Counted from the stretch's first letter, positions 1-10,498 are shown. The stretch is DNA of 64,000 nucleotides from Methanocaldococcus villosus KIN24-T80 (GCF_000371805.1 NZ_AQUK01000001.1:62001-126000), one strand, 5' to 3'. The notes: generated from the letters alone by a model not told the origin. A program made the numbers and translations.

Positions 1-50
1 TTCGCCCATCAATCATCATCAATCAGCAGCTACTCCGATCATCATCCGCC
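1..50 (-). ncRNA. Box C/D guide sRNA (3' end cut by window edge)
   Basis: Read on the minus strand, this stretch has the full order of an archaeal box C/D guide RNA. A C box ATGATGA (45-39) is followed by a 12-nt guide TCGGAGTAGCTG (38-27), a D' box CTGA (26-23), a 3-nt spacer, a C' box ATGATGA (19-13) and a second 12-nt guide TTGATGGGCGAA (12-1). The final D box would fall just outside the window. Such RNAs bind L7Ae, Nop5 and fibrillarin and direct 2'-O-methylation opposite the fifth guide base from box D or D'. The second guide is complementary, with one G-U pair, to UUCGCCCAUUAA, which I recall from the 23S A-loop region of archaea. The stretch is GC-richer than its surroundings, and an AT-rich TATA-like run lies at 59-76. 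The ends are approximate. Confidence 0.82.
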
Positions 51-57
51 ATAAGAA

Positions 58-76
58 ATTTATATATAATATTATT
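58..76. promoter_or_regulatory. Shared TATA-like region between sRNA and sucC
   Basis: An AT-rich TTTATATATAAT-type run lies between the minus-strand guide RNA and sucC. On the plus strand the TATATATAAT core sits about 40 bases before the sucC ATG, followed by the ribosome binding site AGGTGAGGG at 95-103. On the minus strand it lies 15-30 bases before the guide RNA C box. This is positional evidence only; no transcription start is known. Confidence 0.45.
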
Positions 77-105
77 AGCCTAAGTTATATAAATAGGTGA
101 GGGTA

Positions 106-1191
106 ATGAAACTGTATGAATATGAGGCAAAGAATCTCTTTAGATATTACAATATTCCAGTTCCAGAGAGTTTTTTAATTTATAAAGATGATAATTTAGA
201 TCTTGTAGATATTGATAAAGAGGTTGTATTAAAGGCTCAAGTTCTTGTTGGGGGTAGAGGGAAAGCTGGAGGAATTCTTTTTGCAAAAAATAAAAAAGAA
301 TTCATAGAAAAAGCTAAAGAGCTTTTTAATAAGGAAATAAAAGGTGAAAAAGTAGAAAAGATATTAGTTGAGGAAAAATTAAAAATAAAAAAGGAATATT
401 ATGTATCAATAACAATTGATAGGGATGCTAAAAAGCCTGTTTTAATATTCTCCACCGAAGGAGGAGTAGATATTGAAGAAGTGGCAAAGAAAAATCCTGA
501 AAAAATAATAAAATATCATATTGATGTTTTGAAACCTTTTTTACCATATAAAATTAGATGGATATTAGATGGAAAAATTCCTTCAGAAGAGTTAGCTATT
601 GCCAACATAATTTATAACCTCTATCAATTATTCAAAGAAAAAGATGCTACTTTAGTTGAAATAAATCCATTAGTTATCACAGAAGATAATAAGATCTATG
701 CTGCTGATGCTGTTGTTATATTAGATGATGATGCACATTATAGGCAGAATTTTGAAGCATTTGAAGAATCTAATAAAGAAAAATTGCCTTTTGCATATGT
801 TGAATTAGATGGTGATATAACTGTTATAGGTAATGGAGCAGGATTAACTTTAGCTAGTATGGATATAATAAAAAATCTTGGTAGAGAACCTGCATGCTTC
901 TTAGATATTGGAGGAGGTGCAGACACTGAAACTGTTAAATTAGCTCTAAAAAAAGTTCTTAGTAATAAAAAGGTTAAAGGGGTCTTTATTAATATTTTAG
1001 CAGGAATAACAAAGTGTGATGAAGTTGCTAAAGGTATAGTTGAAATTTTAAAGGAGCATCCAAATGTTAAATTTTCTGTAAGGATGATGGGAACTAATGA
1101 AGAACTTGGTAGAAAAATATTAGAGGAGAATAATATATACTATGAGACATCTATGGAAGAAGCTGCTAAGAAATTGATAGAGAATTTATAA
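106..1191 (+). CDS. sucC: Succinate-CoA ligase (ADP-forming), beta subunit
   Basis: This is the ATP-grasp subunit of succinyl-CoA synthetase, which interconverts succinate and succinyl-CoA with ATP/ADP in the partial TCA route of methanogens. The N-terminal part carries the ATP-grasp glycine-rich segment KAQVLVGGRGKAGG near residues 43-56. The C-terminal CoA-ligase half contains LDIGGGADTETVKLAL and NILAGITKCDEVA. At 361 residues it has normal family length. An in-frame GTG lies at 97, but that GTG is inside the ribosome binding site AGGTGAGGG, so the ATG at 106 is the better start. The alpha subunit (sucD) is not in the window. A TPR gene follows after 14 bases and is probably cotranscribed. 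Confidence 0.95.
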   Translation: MKLYEYEAKNLFRYYNIPVPESFLIYKDDNLDLVDIDKEVVLKAQVLVGGRGKAGGILFAKNKKEFIEKAKELFNKEIKGEKVEKILVEEKLKIKKEYYVSITIDRDAKKPVLIFSTEGGVDIEEVAKKNPEKIIKYHIDVLKPFLPYKIRWILDGKIPSEELAIANIIYNLYQLFKEKDATLVEINPLVITEDNKIYAADAVVILDDDAHYRQNFEAFEESNKEKLPFAYVELDGDITVIGNGAGLTLASMDIIKNLGREPACFLDIGGGADTETVKLALKKVLSNKKVKGVFINILAGITKCDEVAKGIVEILKEHPNVKFSVRMMGTNEELGRKILEENNIYYETSMEEAAKKLIENL

Positions 1192-1205
1192 ATTTGGTGA
1201 AATTT

Positions 1206-2165
1206 ATGCCTCAAATTAAAGAATTAGATTCCATACTTAATATTTTATATGCATGGAGAAATTTATCAGAAGGAAATAGTTTAGAGGCTTTATATTATAT
1301 AAATAAAGCTTTAGAGACAAATCCTGACAATACAATAGCATTATTTTTAAAAGGAATAATTTTGTTAGGTATGGGAGATGTTGAAGGTTCTAAAGAAACT
1401 TTAGAAAAACTAGTTAAACTTTCTCCAAAGAATTATATGGCCTTATCATTATTGAGTTTAGTAAATAGCTTATTAGGAGATTTTAAAAAGTCTATAGAAC
1501 TCAATGAAGAAGCATTGAGCATAGAAAGCCAATTTCTTATGGGTTGGCTTTTAAAGATAATAAACTTAGATTATTTGTATGATTATGATGAACTTTTAAA
1601 GATATACAAGAAATTTTCAAAAAAATGTCCTAAATTTTCCATTATTGATATAAAATCTGCAGATATTTTAAGAAAGTATGGAAGATATCATGAAGCTTTA
1701 GAATTTTTAGATAAAGCTTTATCTTTAAATCCTGAAAATATAGGAGCTATTTATTTGAAAGGGGTTATATTAAAAAGATTGGGAAGATATGAAGAGGCAT
1801 TAGAATGTTTTAAAAAATTAATAGATGAGATGAATATAAGATGGTTAGATGCTATAAGACATGCTGCATCAACATGTTTAGTTCTTGATAAGTTAGATGA
1901 TGCAGAGAGATATGTTAATATGGGTTTAAAGATTAAAAATAGGGATATAAGTCTGTGGTATTTTAAAGCATTAATTCACGAGTATAGAGGTAATCTTGAT
2001 GAAGCTTTAAAATGTTTTCAAAAGGTAGTTAATATCTATCCAAACCATGTAAAAGCTTATTTAAGTATGGCTAAGATTTATGAGAAAAAAGGAGATTATG
2101 ATAAAGCCATAAAATATTATGAAACAGCTTTATTAAAAAGAAAAGAAGACTTAAGAGGGGCATAA
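1206..2165 (+). CDS. TPR-repeat protein
   Basis: This 319-residue protein consists almost entirely of tetratricopeptide repeats, helix-turn-helix units that mediate protein-protein contacts. Repeats are visible as EALYYINKALETNPDN, EALEFLDKALSLNPEN, EALECFKKLIDEM, EALKCFQKVVNIYPN and KAIKYYETALL. No signal peptide, membrane segment or enzyme domain is visible, so it is probably a cytoplasmic scaffold. A TTG at 1194 is in frame, but GGTGA at 1196-1200 is the ribosome binding site for the ATG at 1206. The stop overlaps the first base of the next gene (TAATG), suggesting translational coupling to the epimerase. A second TPR gene in the window, at 59119, has the same architecture. The binding partner is unknown. 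Confidence 0.85.
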   Translation: MPQIKELDSILNILYAWRNLSEGNSLEALYYINKALETNPDNTIALFLKGIILLGMGDVEGSKETLEKLVKLSPKNYMALSLLSLVNSLLGDFKKSIELNEEALSIESQFLMGWLLKIINLDYLYDYDELLKIYKKFSKKCPKFSIIDIKSADILRKYGRYHEALEFLDKALSLNPENIGAIYLKGVILKRLGRYEEALECFKKLIDEMNIRWLDAIRHAASTCLVLDKLDDAERYVNMGLKIKNRDISLWYFKALIHEYRGNLDEALKCFQKVVNIYPNHVKAYLSMAKIYEKKGDYDKAIKYYETALLKRKEDLRGA

Positions 2166-3079
2166 TGATATTAATAACTGGTGGAGCAGGATTTATAGGA
2201 AGCCATGTTGTTGATCTCTTTGTAAATAATGGTTATGATGTTATCATTTTAGATAATCTAAAAACAGGGAATCTTAATAATGTAAATGAAAAAGCAAAGT
2301 TTATAAAAGGAGATATTAGGGATAAAATAAATTTAAGGGACATAGAGGTAGTAATCCATCAAGCTGCACAAATAAATGTTAGATACTCTGTTGAAGATCC
2401 AAAGTATGATGCAGATGTTAATATATTAGGAACTATCAATTTGTTAGAAGCGATAAGAAAATATGAAATAGAAAAGATTATATACGCATCATCTGGTGGA
2501 GCAGTTTATGGAGAACCAAAATATTTACCTGTTGATGAAAACCATCCAATTTCTCCAATATCACCATATGGATTAAGTAAGTATGTTGGGGAAGAGTATA
2601 TAAAATTATACAATAGGTTATATGGAATAGAGTTTGTAATTTTAAGATATGGGAATGTTTATGGAGAAAGGCAAGATCCTAAGGGAGAGGCTGGTGTTAT
2701 AAGTATATTTATAGATAAAATGTTAAGAGGAGAAAGGCCGGTAATATTTGGAAATGGAAAACAGACAAGAGATTTTGTATATGTCAAAGATGTTGCTAAA
2801 GCTAACCTATTAGCTATGAAATGGAAAAATGAGATTGTTAATATAGGATCAGGAAAAGAAACTAGTGTTAATGAATTATATAAAATTATTAGTGAAGAGC
2901 TAAAGTTTAAAGAAAAACCTATATATGACAAACCTAGAGAGGGGGAGGTTTATAGAATTTATTTAAATATTGATAAAGCTAAATCTTTAGGATGGGAGCC
3001 TGAAACTGGATTAAAAGAAGGGATAAGAAAAGTTATTAATTGGATGAGGGGAAGTTATGATAAACTCAATAAAAATTAG
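2165..3079 (+). CDS. NAD-dependent nucleotide-sugar epimerase/dehydratase (UDP-glucose 4-epimerase-like)
   Basis: This is an extended short-chain dehydrogenase that works on nucleotide sugars, probably supplying precursors for surface glycans. It has the Rossmann motif GGAGFIGS at residues 6-13, the DNL segment after strand 2, and the catalytic YxxxK as Y135/K139 with the preceding ASSGGAVYG serine region. At 304 residues it is typical of the archaeal GalE-like group. Substrate specificity cannot be read from the sequence: UDP-glucose/galactose, UDP-GlcNAc or dTDP-sugar are all possible. Translation appears coupled to the TPR gene upstream. Its last 23 bases overlap the next gene in another frame. 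Confidence 0.88.
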   Translation: MILITGGAGFIGSHVVDLFVNNGYDVIILDNLKTGNLNNVNEKAKFIKGDIRDKINLRDIEVVIHQAAQINVRYSVEDPKYDADVNILGTINLLEAIRKYEIEKIIYASSGGAVYGEPKYLPVDENHPISPISPYGLSKYVGEEYIKLYNRLYGIEFVILRYGNVYGERQDPKGEAGVISIFIDKMLRGERPVIFGNGKQTRDFVYVKDVAKANLLAMKWKNEIVNIGSGKETSVNELYKIISEELKFKEKPIYDKPREGEVYRIYLNIDKAKSLGWEPETGLKEGIRKVINWMRGSYDKLNKN

Positions 3080-3499
3080 CTCTATTGCTCATGCTACTGA
3101 AGATTTAGAAAAAGTATTAAAAGCCATTGAGTTTTTAATTCCTGAAGATGTTGATGATGAAAAGATAGATATAGAGGTTGTAGAAACAGAAGGTTATTTT
3201 AGAAATCCTATAAGAATTATTAATTTAAATGCAGAAGGAAAAGAAGCTGAGAAGATATATAAACATATAATTGAACTTATAAAATCTAATGAGAAGAATA
3301 TTAATAAATTAAGAAGAGATTTACATCTTAGAATAGAAGATAACAAATTTTATATAAGATTTGATAAGCAAAAAGCATTTTTAGGAGAGGCAAGGGTAGT
3401 AGATGGAGATGATGTAATAAGAGTGGTTATTAACTTCAAGATCTATACAAAAAATAAGGAAGATATTGTAAAAGAGCTCTTAACTAAAGAGCTGGGAAT

Positions 3500-3512
<13 letters not shown>
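3057..3512 (+). CDS. Predicted RNA-binding protein, COG1325/exosome-associated type
   Basis: This 151-residue protein matches the small archaeal family often described as RNA-binding or exosome-associated (COG1325). Features include the SIKISSIAHATEDLEKV opening, a central RDLHLRI segment, and an FDKQKAFLGEARVVDGDDVIRV stretch of alternating strands. The function in methanogens is not established; an RNA role is family knowledge, not visible in any catalytic motif. The ATG at 3057 lies inside the end of the epimerase gene, after GAGGGGAAG (ribosome binding site). The 3' end overlaps hypA by 13 bases, so epimerase, this gene and hypA look like one translationally coupled unit. Confidence 0.72.
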
Positions 3513-5625
<2,113 letters not shown>

Positions 5626-5685
5626 AATGACATCACCATTAAGTTAATTAAATTGAACAAAATATTTTTATACATGAACTTTAAA

Positions 5686-5718
5686 TTTTATGGTTTAAAA
5701 TAGGCCAAAGCCATAAAA
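5686..5718. promoter_or_regulatory. Inverted repeat in the top6A-ftsZ divergent promoter region
   Basis: A perfect 8-bp inverted repeat, TTTTATGG (5686-5693) and CCATAAAA (5711-5718), is separated by 17 bases and extended inward by a G-T plus two A-T pairs. It sits between a minus-strand TATA-like box for top6A (about 5664-5673, TATAAAAATA read on the minus strand) and the AT-rich ftsZ promoter region (5720-5770). The position suggests a regulator site serving either or both genes, but it could be chance in AT-rich DNA. Confidence 0.4.
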
Positions 5719-5786
5719 CCTATAATATTTAATTTTACTATTATAAATATTATATTATAATATATAACTATTATGGGGGTCATAAC

Positions 5787-6893
5787 GTGAAATTCCTAGA
5801 AAAAGTGTTAAAAGAAGAAGGAATAGAAGAAAAAGAAGATTTTGAAATGTCACCCGAAGATCAGGAGCTTTTAGAAATATTAGAGCAAACTAAAGCAAGG
5901 ATTACTGTTGTTGGATGTGGAGGGGCAGGAAATAACACAATAACAAGATTATATACAGAAGGAATTGAAGGTGCTAAAACAGTGGCTATAAATACTGATG
6001 CCCAACAATTATTAAGAACAAAAGCTGATAAAAAGATATTAATTGGAAAAAAATTAACAAGAGGTTTGGGTGCAGGAGGAAATCCAAAAATTGGTGAAGA
6101 AGCTGCTAAAGAGAGTGCTGAAGAAATAAAAGCTGCTTTACAAGATTCTGATATGGTATTTATAACCTGTGGATTGGGAGGAGGAACTGGAACAGGTTCT
6201 TCACCAGTTGTTGCTGAGATAGCAAAGAAATTAGGAGCATTAACAGTGGCTGTTGTAACTTTACCATTTTTAATGGAAGGTAAAGTTAGGATGAGAAATG
6301 CTATTCAAGGTCTAGAGAAGTTAAAACAATTCACAGATACCCTTGTTATTATTCCAAATGAGAAACTATTTGACATTGTCCCAAATATGCCAATAAAATT
6401 AGCTTTTAAAGTAGCTGATGAAGTATTGATCAATTCAGTTAAAGGTCTGGTAGAGTTAATAACAAAAGATGGTTTAATTAATGTAGATTTTGCTGATGTA
6501 AAGGCTGTTATGAGTAATGGAGGAATGGCAATGATTGGTTTGGGTGATAGTGATAGTGAAAATAGAGCTAAAGAAGCTGTTCAAATGGCATTAAATTCTC
6601 CACTTTTAGAAGTTGATATTGAAGGGGCTAAAGGAGCATTAATACATGTCATGGGTCCAGAAGATTTAACTTTAGAGGAAGCTAAGCAAGTGGTTTCAAC
6701 AGTCTCCTCAAAGTTAGATCCTGAGGCTACAATAATATGGGGTGCTACAATAGATGAAAACTTAGAAAACACATTAAAAGTCCTGCTAGTAGTTACAGGA
6801 GTTAAACCAACAATTGATTTTGAGAAAGGTATAATAAGGAAAACTCATAAAAAAGACAAATTAAAAAAAGAGTTAGGAATCCCAGATATTTAA
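5787..6893 (+). CDS. ftsZ: Cell division GTPase FtsZ
   Basis: This is the tubulin-like GTPase that forms the division ring. The tubulin signature GGGTGTG lies at residues 131-137, preceded by the GCGGAGNN nucleotide-binding loop at 43-50. The T7 synergy loop NVDFADVK is at 232-239. At 368 residues it is a complete archaeal FtsZ. The start is GTG with GGGGG five to nine bases upstream (5775-5779). It heads the cluster ftsZ-secE-spt5-rpl11, a known archaeal arrangement linking division, secretion and translation genes. Only one ftsZ is in this window, though Methanocaldococcus genomes usually have a second copy. Confidence 0.97.
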   Translation: MKFLEKVLKEEGIEEKEDFEMSPEDQELLEILEQTKARITVVGCGGAGNNTITRLYTEGIEGAKTVAINTDAQQLLRTKADKKILIGKKLTRGLGAGGNPKIGEEAAKESAEEIKAALQDSDMVFITCGLGGGTGTGSSPVVAEIAKKLGALTVAVVTLPFLMEGKVRMRNAIQGLEKLKQFTDTLVIIPNEKLFDIVPNMPIKLAFKVADEVLINSVKGLVELITKDGLINVDFADVKAVMSNGGMAMIGLGDSDSENRAKEAVQMALNSPLLEVDIEGAKGALIHVMGPEDLTLEEAKQVVSTVSSKLDPEATIIWGATIDENLENTLKVLLVVTGVKPTIDFEKGIIRKTHKKDKLKKELGIPDI

Positions 6894-6903
6894 AGGGATA
6901 GCC

Positions 6904-7107
6904 ATGGATTTTGATAGAAAGATAGAAAAGTTAAAAGAATTTTTAGAAGAGTGTAGGAGGGTTTGGCTAGTTTTAAAAAAACCTACAAAAGAAGAATATA
7001 TCAATGTTGCTAAGATTACAGCTTTGGGTATAACAGTTTTAGGAGTAATTGGGTACATCATCCATGTTCCAGCTGTTTATATAAAAACCACTATTTTCAA
7101 AAAATAA
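6904..7107 (+). CDS. secE: Preprotein translocase subunit SecE (Sec61 gamma)
   Basis: This is the small tail-anchored subunit that clamps the SecY channel in the membrane. The 67-residue protein has an amphipathic N-terminal helix (DRKIEKLKEFLEECRRVW), the conserved KKPTKEEY turn, and one transmembrane segment (ITALGITVLGVIGYIIHV). This is the standard SecE/Sec61-gamma architecture. It follows ftsZ by 10 bases and precedes spt5, as in many archaea and as with bacterial secE-nusG. SecY is not in the window. Confidence 0.94.
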   Translation: MDFDRKIEKLKEFLEECRRVWLVLKKPTKEEYINVAKITALGITVLGVIGYIIHVPAVYIKTTIFKK

Positions 7108-7138
7108 TAAAATTTTTATGAATAAAAGGTGATTTTTT

Positions 7139-7579
7139 ATGATTTTTGCCGTGAGAACAATGGTAGGTCAAGAAAAAAATATAGCTGAACTTATGTATGG
7201 GAGAGTAGAAAAAGAAAATTTAGATGTTTATTCAATATTAGCTTCAGAAGCTTTAAAAGGATATGTTCTAGTTGAGGCAGAATCTGAAGGAGTTGTTAAG
7301 GAGTTAATAAAAGGAATGCCTAGAGTTAAAGGATTAGTTAAAGGAACAATAAATATTGAAGAGATAGAGCAACTTTTAACTCCTAAAAAAATCATTGAAA
7401 ATATTGAAAAAGGTGATGTTGTAGAAATAATAGCTGGGCCTTTCAAAGGGGAGAGAGCAAAAGTAATAAAAGTTGATAAAAATAAAGAAGAAATTACATT
7501 AGAGTTAGAAAATGCTACAGTACCTATTCCTATAACTTTACCAGTTGAGAGTGTTAAAATTATATCAAAACAAAAATAA
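7139..7579 (+). CDS. spt5: Transcription elongation factor Spt5 (NusG homologue)
   Basis: Spt5 binds the RNA polymerase clamp with Spt4 and promotes processive elongation. The N-terminal NGN domain occupies residues 1-80 (opening MIFAVRTMVGQEKN). The C-terminal KOW domain follows (GDVVEIIAGPFKGERAKV, residues about 98-115). The 146-residue length and order are canonical for archaea. The gene lies between secE and rpl11, the conserved secE-nusG-L11 order. Spt4 is not in this window. The start ATG has the weak ribosome binding site AAAGGTGAT. Confidence 0.96.
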   Translation: MIFAVRTMVGQEKNIAELMYGRVEKENLDVYSILASEALKGYVLVEAESEGVVKELIKGMPRVKGLVKGTINIEEIEQLLTPKKIIENIEKGDVVEIIAGPFKGERAKVIKVDKNKEEITLELENATVPIPITLPVESVKIISKQK

Positions 7580-7652
7580 GAGTTAATTTTATATATTCCA
7601 AATTTATTTTAAGATTAATGAAACATCAGGGATAATACTTTTTGGTGAAAGT

Positions 7653-8147
7653 ATGGGTAAAGAGGTTGTAGAAGTATTAGTTACTGGAGGGAGAGCTACA
7701 GCTGGTCCACCATTAGGGCCAGCTATTGGTCCATTGGGAGTAAATGTTATGCAAGTTGTTAAAGAGATTAACGAAAAAACAAAAGAATATGAAGGAATGC
7801 AAGTTCCTGTTAAAGTTATAGTTGATACTGAAACAAGGAAGTTTGAAATTGAAGTAGGTATCCCACCAACATCAGCATTAATAAAGAAAGAGTTGGGTAT
7901 AGAGAAAGGAGCTCATGAACCAAGACATGAAGTTGTAGGGAATTTAACATTAGAACAAGCAATTAAAATAGCAAAAATGAAAAGAAAATCTATGTTATCT
8001 TACACTTTAAAAGATGCTGTTAAAGAAGTTTTAGGTACTTGTGGGTCTATGGGAGTTACTGTAGAAGGAAAAGATCCAAAAGAAGTACAGAAAGAGATAG
8101 ATCAAGGAGTTTATGATGAAATATTTAAAAAATATGAAGAAGAATAA
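7653..8147 (+). CDS. rpl11: Large-subunit ribosomal protein uL11
   Basis: uL11 binds the GTPase-associated region of 23S rRNA at the base of the stalk. The N-terminal domain begins [34 protein letters not shown]-like (residues 2-36, proline-rich helix-binding part). The C-terminal RNA-binding domain includes [11 protein letters not shown] and the segment [13 protein letters not shown]. The 164-residue length is normal. L1, L10 and P1, often downstream of L11 in other archaea, are absent; a DedA-like gene on the opposite strand ends 2 bases away. GGTGAAAGT precedes the ATG. The 73-base leader after spt5 shows no clear structure. Confidence 0.97.
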   Translation: MGKEVVEVLVTGGRATAGPPLGPAIGPLGVNVMQVVKEINEKTKEYEGMQVPVKVIVDTETRKFEIEVGIPPTSALIKKELGIEKGAHEPRHEVVGNLTLEQAIKIAKMKRKSMLSYTLKDAVKEVLGTCGSMGVTVEGKDPKEVQKEIDQGVYDEIFKKYEEE

Positions 8148-8149
8148 AA

Positions 8150-8680
8150 CTACTTTTTTATTTTTATTATTATAAGACATAAGGCAAAAATGAAAAATGC
8201 TAATATTGCTCCTATTTTTAAATTTTTTATAAGATCTCCAAAATATGCCACCATAATAAATCTTGGGAATCTACCAATAAATGTAGCAATCACAAATAAA
8301 CACAGATTCATTTCAAATATTCCTGAAAGCCATGCTATAACTTTATAGGGTATTGGAGTAAAGCCTGCTATTACTATTCCAAAAACCCCATACTTATTAA
8401 AAAATTCTTCTCCTTTTATTAGATATTTTTCATTAAATAGTTTTAAAAATATAGGATGCCCAAATTTATAACCTAAAAAATATCCTATTGTTCCACCTAC
8501 TACTGTTCCTAAAGTTGCCATAACTGTTGATAATAATGGATCTAAACCAAAATATGTTGAACTTAATAAAAATACATCTGGAGGTATTGGGAAAAATATT
8601 GCTTCTATCATAGATAAGAAGAAAATTCCAAAATATCCATAATTCAAAATTATCTCTTTTGCTACTATATATAGATCCAT
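8150..8680 (-). CDS. DedA/VTT-family integral membrane protein
   Basis: This 176-residue protein has several hydrophobic segments: [18 protein letters not shown] (14-31), a central glycine-rich segment [22 protein letters not shown]-like (residues 53-74), [16 protein letters not shown], and a C-terminal helix [16 protein letters not shown]. The glycine motif followed by FTPIPYKV marks the SNARE-associated/DedA (VTT) family. Members act in membrane lipid scrambling or undecaprenyl-phosphate type carrier recycling in other organisms. The exact archaeal substrate is unknown. It is transcribed toward rpl11 and ends 2 bases from it, and diverges from the hemerythrin gene. Confidence 0.82.
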   Translation of the reverse strand: MDLYIVAKEIILNYGYFGIFFLSMIEAIFFPIPPDVFLLSSTYFGLDPLLSTVMATLGTVVGGTIGYFLGYKFGHPIFLKLFNEKYLIKGEEFFNKYGVFGIVIAGFTPIPYKVIAWLSGIFEMNLCLFVIATFIGRFPRFIMVAYFGDLIKNLKIGAILAFFIFALCLIIIKIKK

Positions 8681-8742
8681 TTTCCCACTTAGAATAAATG
8701 TTATATATATTTTTAAATATATTTAAGTTAAGTGGTGAAATT

Positions 8743-9177
8743 ATGGAGATAATTAAATGGTCTAAAGATTTAGAAACTGGTATAAAAACTTTTGATGAAG
8801 AACATAAATATCTAGTTAAAACTTTAAATGATATATTTGAACTTATCAAAAAAGGTGAAAAAGAAAAAGCTAAACTCCTATTAAAAGAGAGAGTTATTGA
8901 ATATGCTACTAAACACTTTAAGCATGAAGAGAAGATTATGGAGAGATATAAATATCCGGAATATGAAAAACATAAGAAAACTCATGAACTATTTGTAAAA
9001 ACTTTAATAGAAAAGTTAATTCCTAAAATAGAAAATGGATCTGATAATGATTTTAGAAGTGCTGTTTCATTTCTTATAGGATGGATTTCAATGCATATAA
9101 TTAATGTAGATAAAAAATATGGAAAATGGTTTAAAGAAAATAGTATAGAAATAAATGATGAGCCATTTCAAATTTAG
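8743..9177 (+). CDS. Hemerythrin-like O2/iron-binding protein
   Basis: This is a four-helix-bundle protein with a complete non-heme di-iron site. Ligands visible are H21 (DEEHKY), H58 and E62 (HFKHE), H77 and H81 (HKKTH), and H118/D123 (MHIINVD). The 144-residue length fits single-domain bacteriohemerythrins, which bind oxygen for sensing, delivery or scavenging; in a strict anaerobe a protective role is likely (inference). An upstream in-frame ATG (8698) would add 15 residues, but GGTGA at 8734-8738 directly precedes the ATG at 8743 and the mature family starts near [13 protein letters not shown]. The gene diverges from the DedA gene and overlaps the 3' end of hsp20 by 4 bases. Confidence 0.93.
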   Translation: MEIIKWSKDLETGIKTFDEEHKYLVKTLNDIFELIKKGEKEKAKLLLKERVIEYATKHFKHEEKIMERYKYPEYEKHKKTHELFVKTLIEKLIPKIENGSDNDFRSAVSFLIGWISMHIINVDKKYGKWFKENSIEINDEPFQI

Positions 9178-9620
9178 TCTATTCTAATACCTTTTCTTCT
9201 TGAAGATTCTGCTTTTGGTAGAATTACTGTTAATACTCCATTTTCAAATTTAGCAGATGCTTTATCTTCTTTAACAACAGCAGGTAATTTAATATTTCTA
9301 TATATCTCTTCTTCCTCTGGAATTTCTGAGTAAATTATTCTTTCACTTTCAGTTATCATTAATGGGCTTCTTTTAGCTCTTATCTCTAATGAATCCCCAA
9401 CAGCATTTAAAACTATGTCCTCCTTATTAACTCCTGGTAACCATGCAATAACTTTTAAATGGTCATCTCCTTCAATTATTGATATTGGCATAAATCCACT
9501 ACCACTTATTTGTATTCCTCTAGAAGTTTGCATTATTGTTGTAGAACTACCCATAGGCATTGAGAAAAATTCTCTAAACATTCTTTCAAATAATGAGTCA
9601 AATGGGTCTCTTCCAAACAT
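9174..9620 (-). CDS. Small heat shock protein, Hsp16.5 type
   Basis: This is an ATP-independent holdase of the Hsp20/alpha-crystallin family. The 148-residue sequence is very close to what I recall of M. jannaschii Hsp16.5, which forms a 24-subunit hollow sphere. The N-terminal arm begins [19 protein letters not shown]. The alpha-crystallin domain spans about residues 45-138, with the conserved [11 protein letters not shown] and the terminal [12 protein letters not shown]. The C-terminal IxI-like tail ends GIRID. GGTGATG precedes the ATG. The upstream region contains a 20-bp sequence also present upstream of cdc48, suggesting joint heat-shock control. Confidence 0.96.
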   Translation of the reverse strand: MFGRDPFDSLFERMFREFFSMPMGSSTTIMQTSRGIQISGSGFMPISIIEGDDHLKVIAWLPGVNKEDIVLNAVGDSLEIRAKRSPLMITESERIIYSEIPEEEEIYRNIKLPAVVKEDKASAKFENGVLTVILPKAESSRRKGIRID

Positions 9621-9654
9621 ACATCATCACCTTATTTTTTTTCTATTTAATATC

Positions 9655-9674
9655 TGTCTTTGAAGTTCTATATA
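9655..9674 (-). promoter_or_regulatory. Candidate heat-shock promoter element (hsp20 copy)
   Basis: Read toward hsp20 the sequence is TATATAGAACTTCAAAGACA. It joins a TATA-like box to a downstream GAACTTCAAAGACA segment. The identical 20 bases occur at 48333-48352 before cdc48, on the same strand. The distance to the start codon is 35 bases here and 36 there. A site overlapping or just downstream of TATA is where archaeal repressors such as Phr or HSR1 act on hsp20 and AAA+ genes in other archaea (family knowledge). The regulator is not identified here. Confidence 0.65.
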
Positions 9675-9763
9675 AATTTTTCTAACATTAATAAATTTAA
9701 TTATATGGTTAAAATGTAAAACTTTATATAACAATTTAAAATAAATTTTAATAGGTGATAATT

Positions 9764-10084
9764 ATGAGTGAAAAGGATGTTAAAGAAATAAAAATAGAAG
9801 TTCCTTCTGAGTTAATAGAAAAAATAAAGAAAGTATCAGAGTTTTTAACATCTTTAAAAGAAAAAAAAGTAGAATTATCTAAAGAGAAAATTGAAGAAAT
9901 GATAAAGATTATTGATGAAATTAAAAATAAACTACCAGAGATAAAAATAGATATTGAGAAAATATTAGATATTATAGAAGGAAGTGGTAGTGAAGTTAAA
10001 TTAGTTTTTGAAGATCTAACTTTCTCTATTGATGGTGAAGTGGGATTAAAAATCATTCCATTAAAAAGAGAGAAAAAGGAATAA
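9764..10084 (+). CDS. Hypothetical charged helical protein
   Basis: I do not recognise this 106-residue protein. It is rich in Lys, Glu and Ile, and its first 70 residues are predicted to be long amphipathic helices (SELIEKIKKVSEFLTSLKE and similar). A C-terminal strand-rich segment follows (LVFEDLTFSIDGEVGLKII). No cysteines, signal or membrane segment is visible. GGTGAT before the ATG at 9764 decides the start over an in-frame GTG at 9755. A TATA-like AAACTTTATATAA lies about 35-45 bases upstream. It diverges from hsp20 and is followed after 3 bases by another unknown gene, with which it probably forms an operon. The helical part could be a coiled-coil oligomerisation domain. Confidence 0.6.
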   Translation: MSEKDVKEIKIEVPSELIEKIKKVSEFLTSLKEKKVELSKEKIEEMIKIIDEIKNKLPEIKIDIEKILDIIEGSGSEVKLVFEDLTFSIDGEVGLKIIPLKREKKE

Positions 10085-10087
10085 ATT

Positions 10088-10498
10088 ATGCTAAAATATA
10101 TTATATTTTTTCAAAATTTTGTAAAAAAAGGTTCTTTAAAAATATTATTAACTAATATTTTTTTATTAGAGATAAATAAAGATGAAATTATTTTAAATTT
10201 AGAGAATCCTAAAACTTTTAAGGAAATATTTATTATTGTTGAAAGAATTATAAAAACTATTAAAAATGATAAAAAAGAAGACTCATTTCTCAAGAAAATA
10301 GAAAATTTTAAAAATTTATTAGATAGCTTAAAAAAACTATCTAATATTTTAATAAATGAGAAAAAAACATTTATTTTAAGATATAAAAATGAAGACGTTA
10401 TTGTTATTGGTTATAAAGCTAAAGGAGGGCTTTTATTGAAAGATATTAAAATCAATAAATTATTGCTTTTAAAATTATTGAAAGAGTTAAATATATAA
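10088..10498 (+). CDS. Hypothetical protein, operon partner of 9764
   Basis: I do not recognise this 136-residue protein. It is extremely rich in Lys, Ile, Leu and Asn. The N-terminal 60 residues alternate hydrophobic strands and helices. The C-terminal part contains RYKNEDVIVIGYKAKGGLLLKD, which resembles the strand pair LVFEDLTFSIDGEVGLKII of the preceding gene and suggests the two proteins share a domain. There is no signal peptide or membrane helix. The ATG follows the previous stop by 3 bases with no obvious ribosome binding site, consistent with coupled translation. The last 12 bases overlap the convergent membrane-protein gene. Confidence 0.5.
   Translation: MLKYIIFFQNFVKKGSLKILLTNIFLLEINKDEIILNLENPKTFKEIFIIVERIIKTIKNDKKEDSFLKKIENFKNLLDSLKKLSNILINEKKTFILRYKNEDVIVIGYKAKGGLLLKDIKINKLLLLKLLKELNI

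Noticed and set aside
1-50. Short repeat-like ATCATC sequence as a microsatellite or coding end
   Set aside because: The pattern is explained by C, D' and C' boxes of a guide RNA with exact 12-nt guides.
8466-8849. 127-codon minus-strand frame over the dedA/hemerythrin start region
   Set aside because: It conflicts with both recognised genes and shows no family features.
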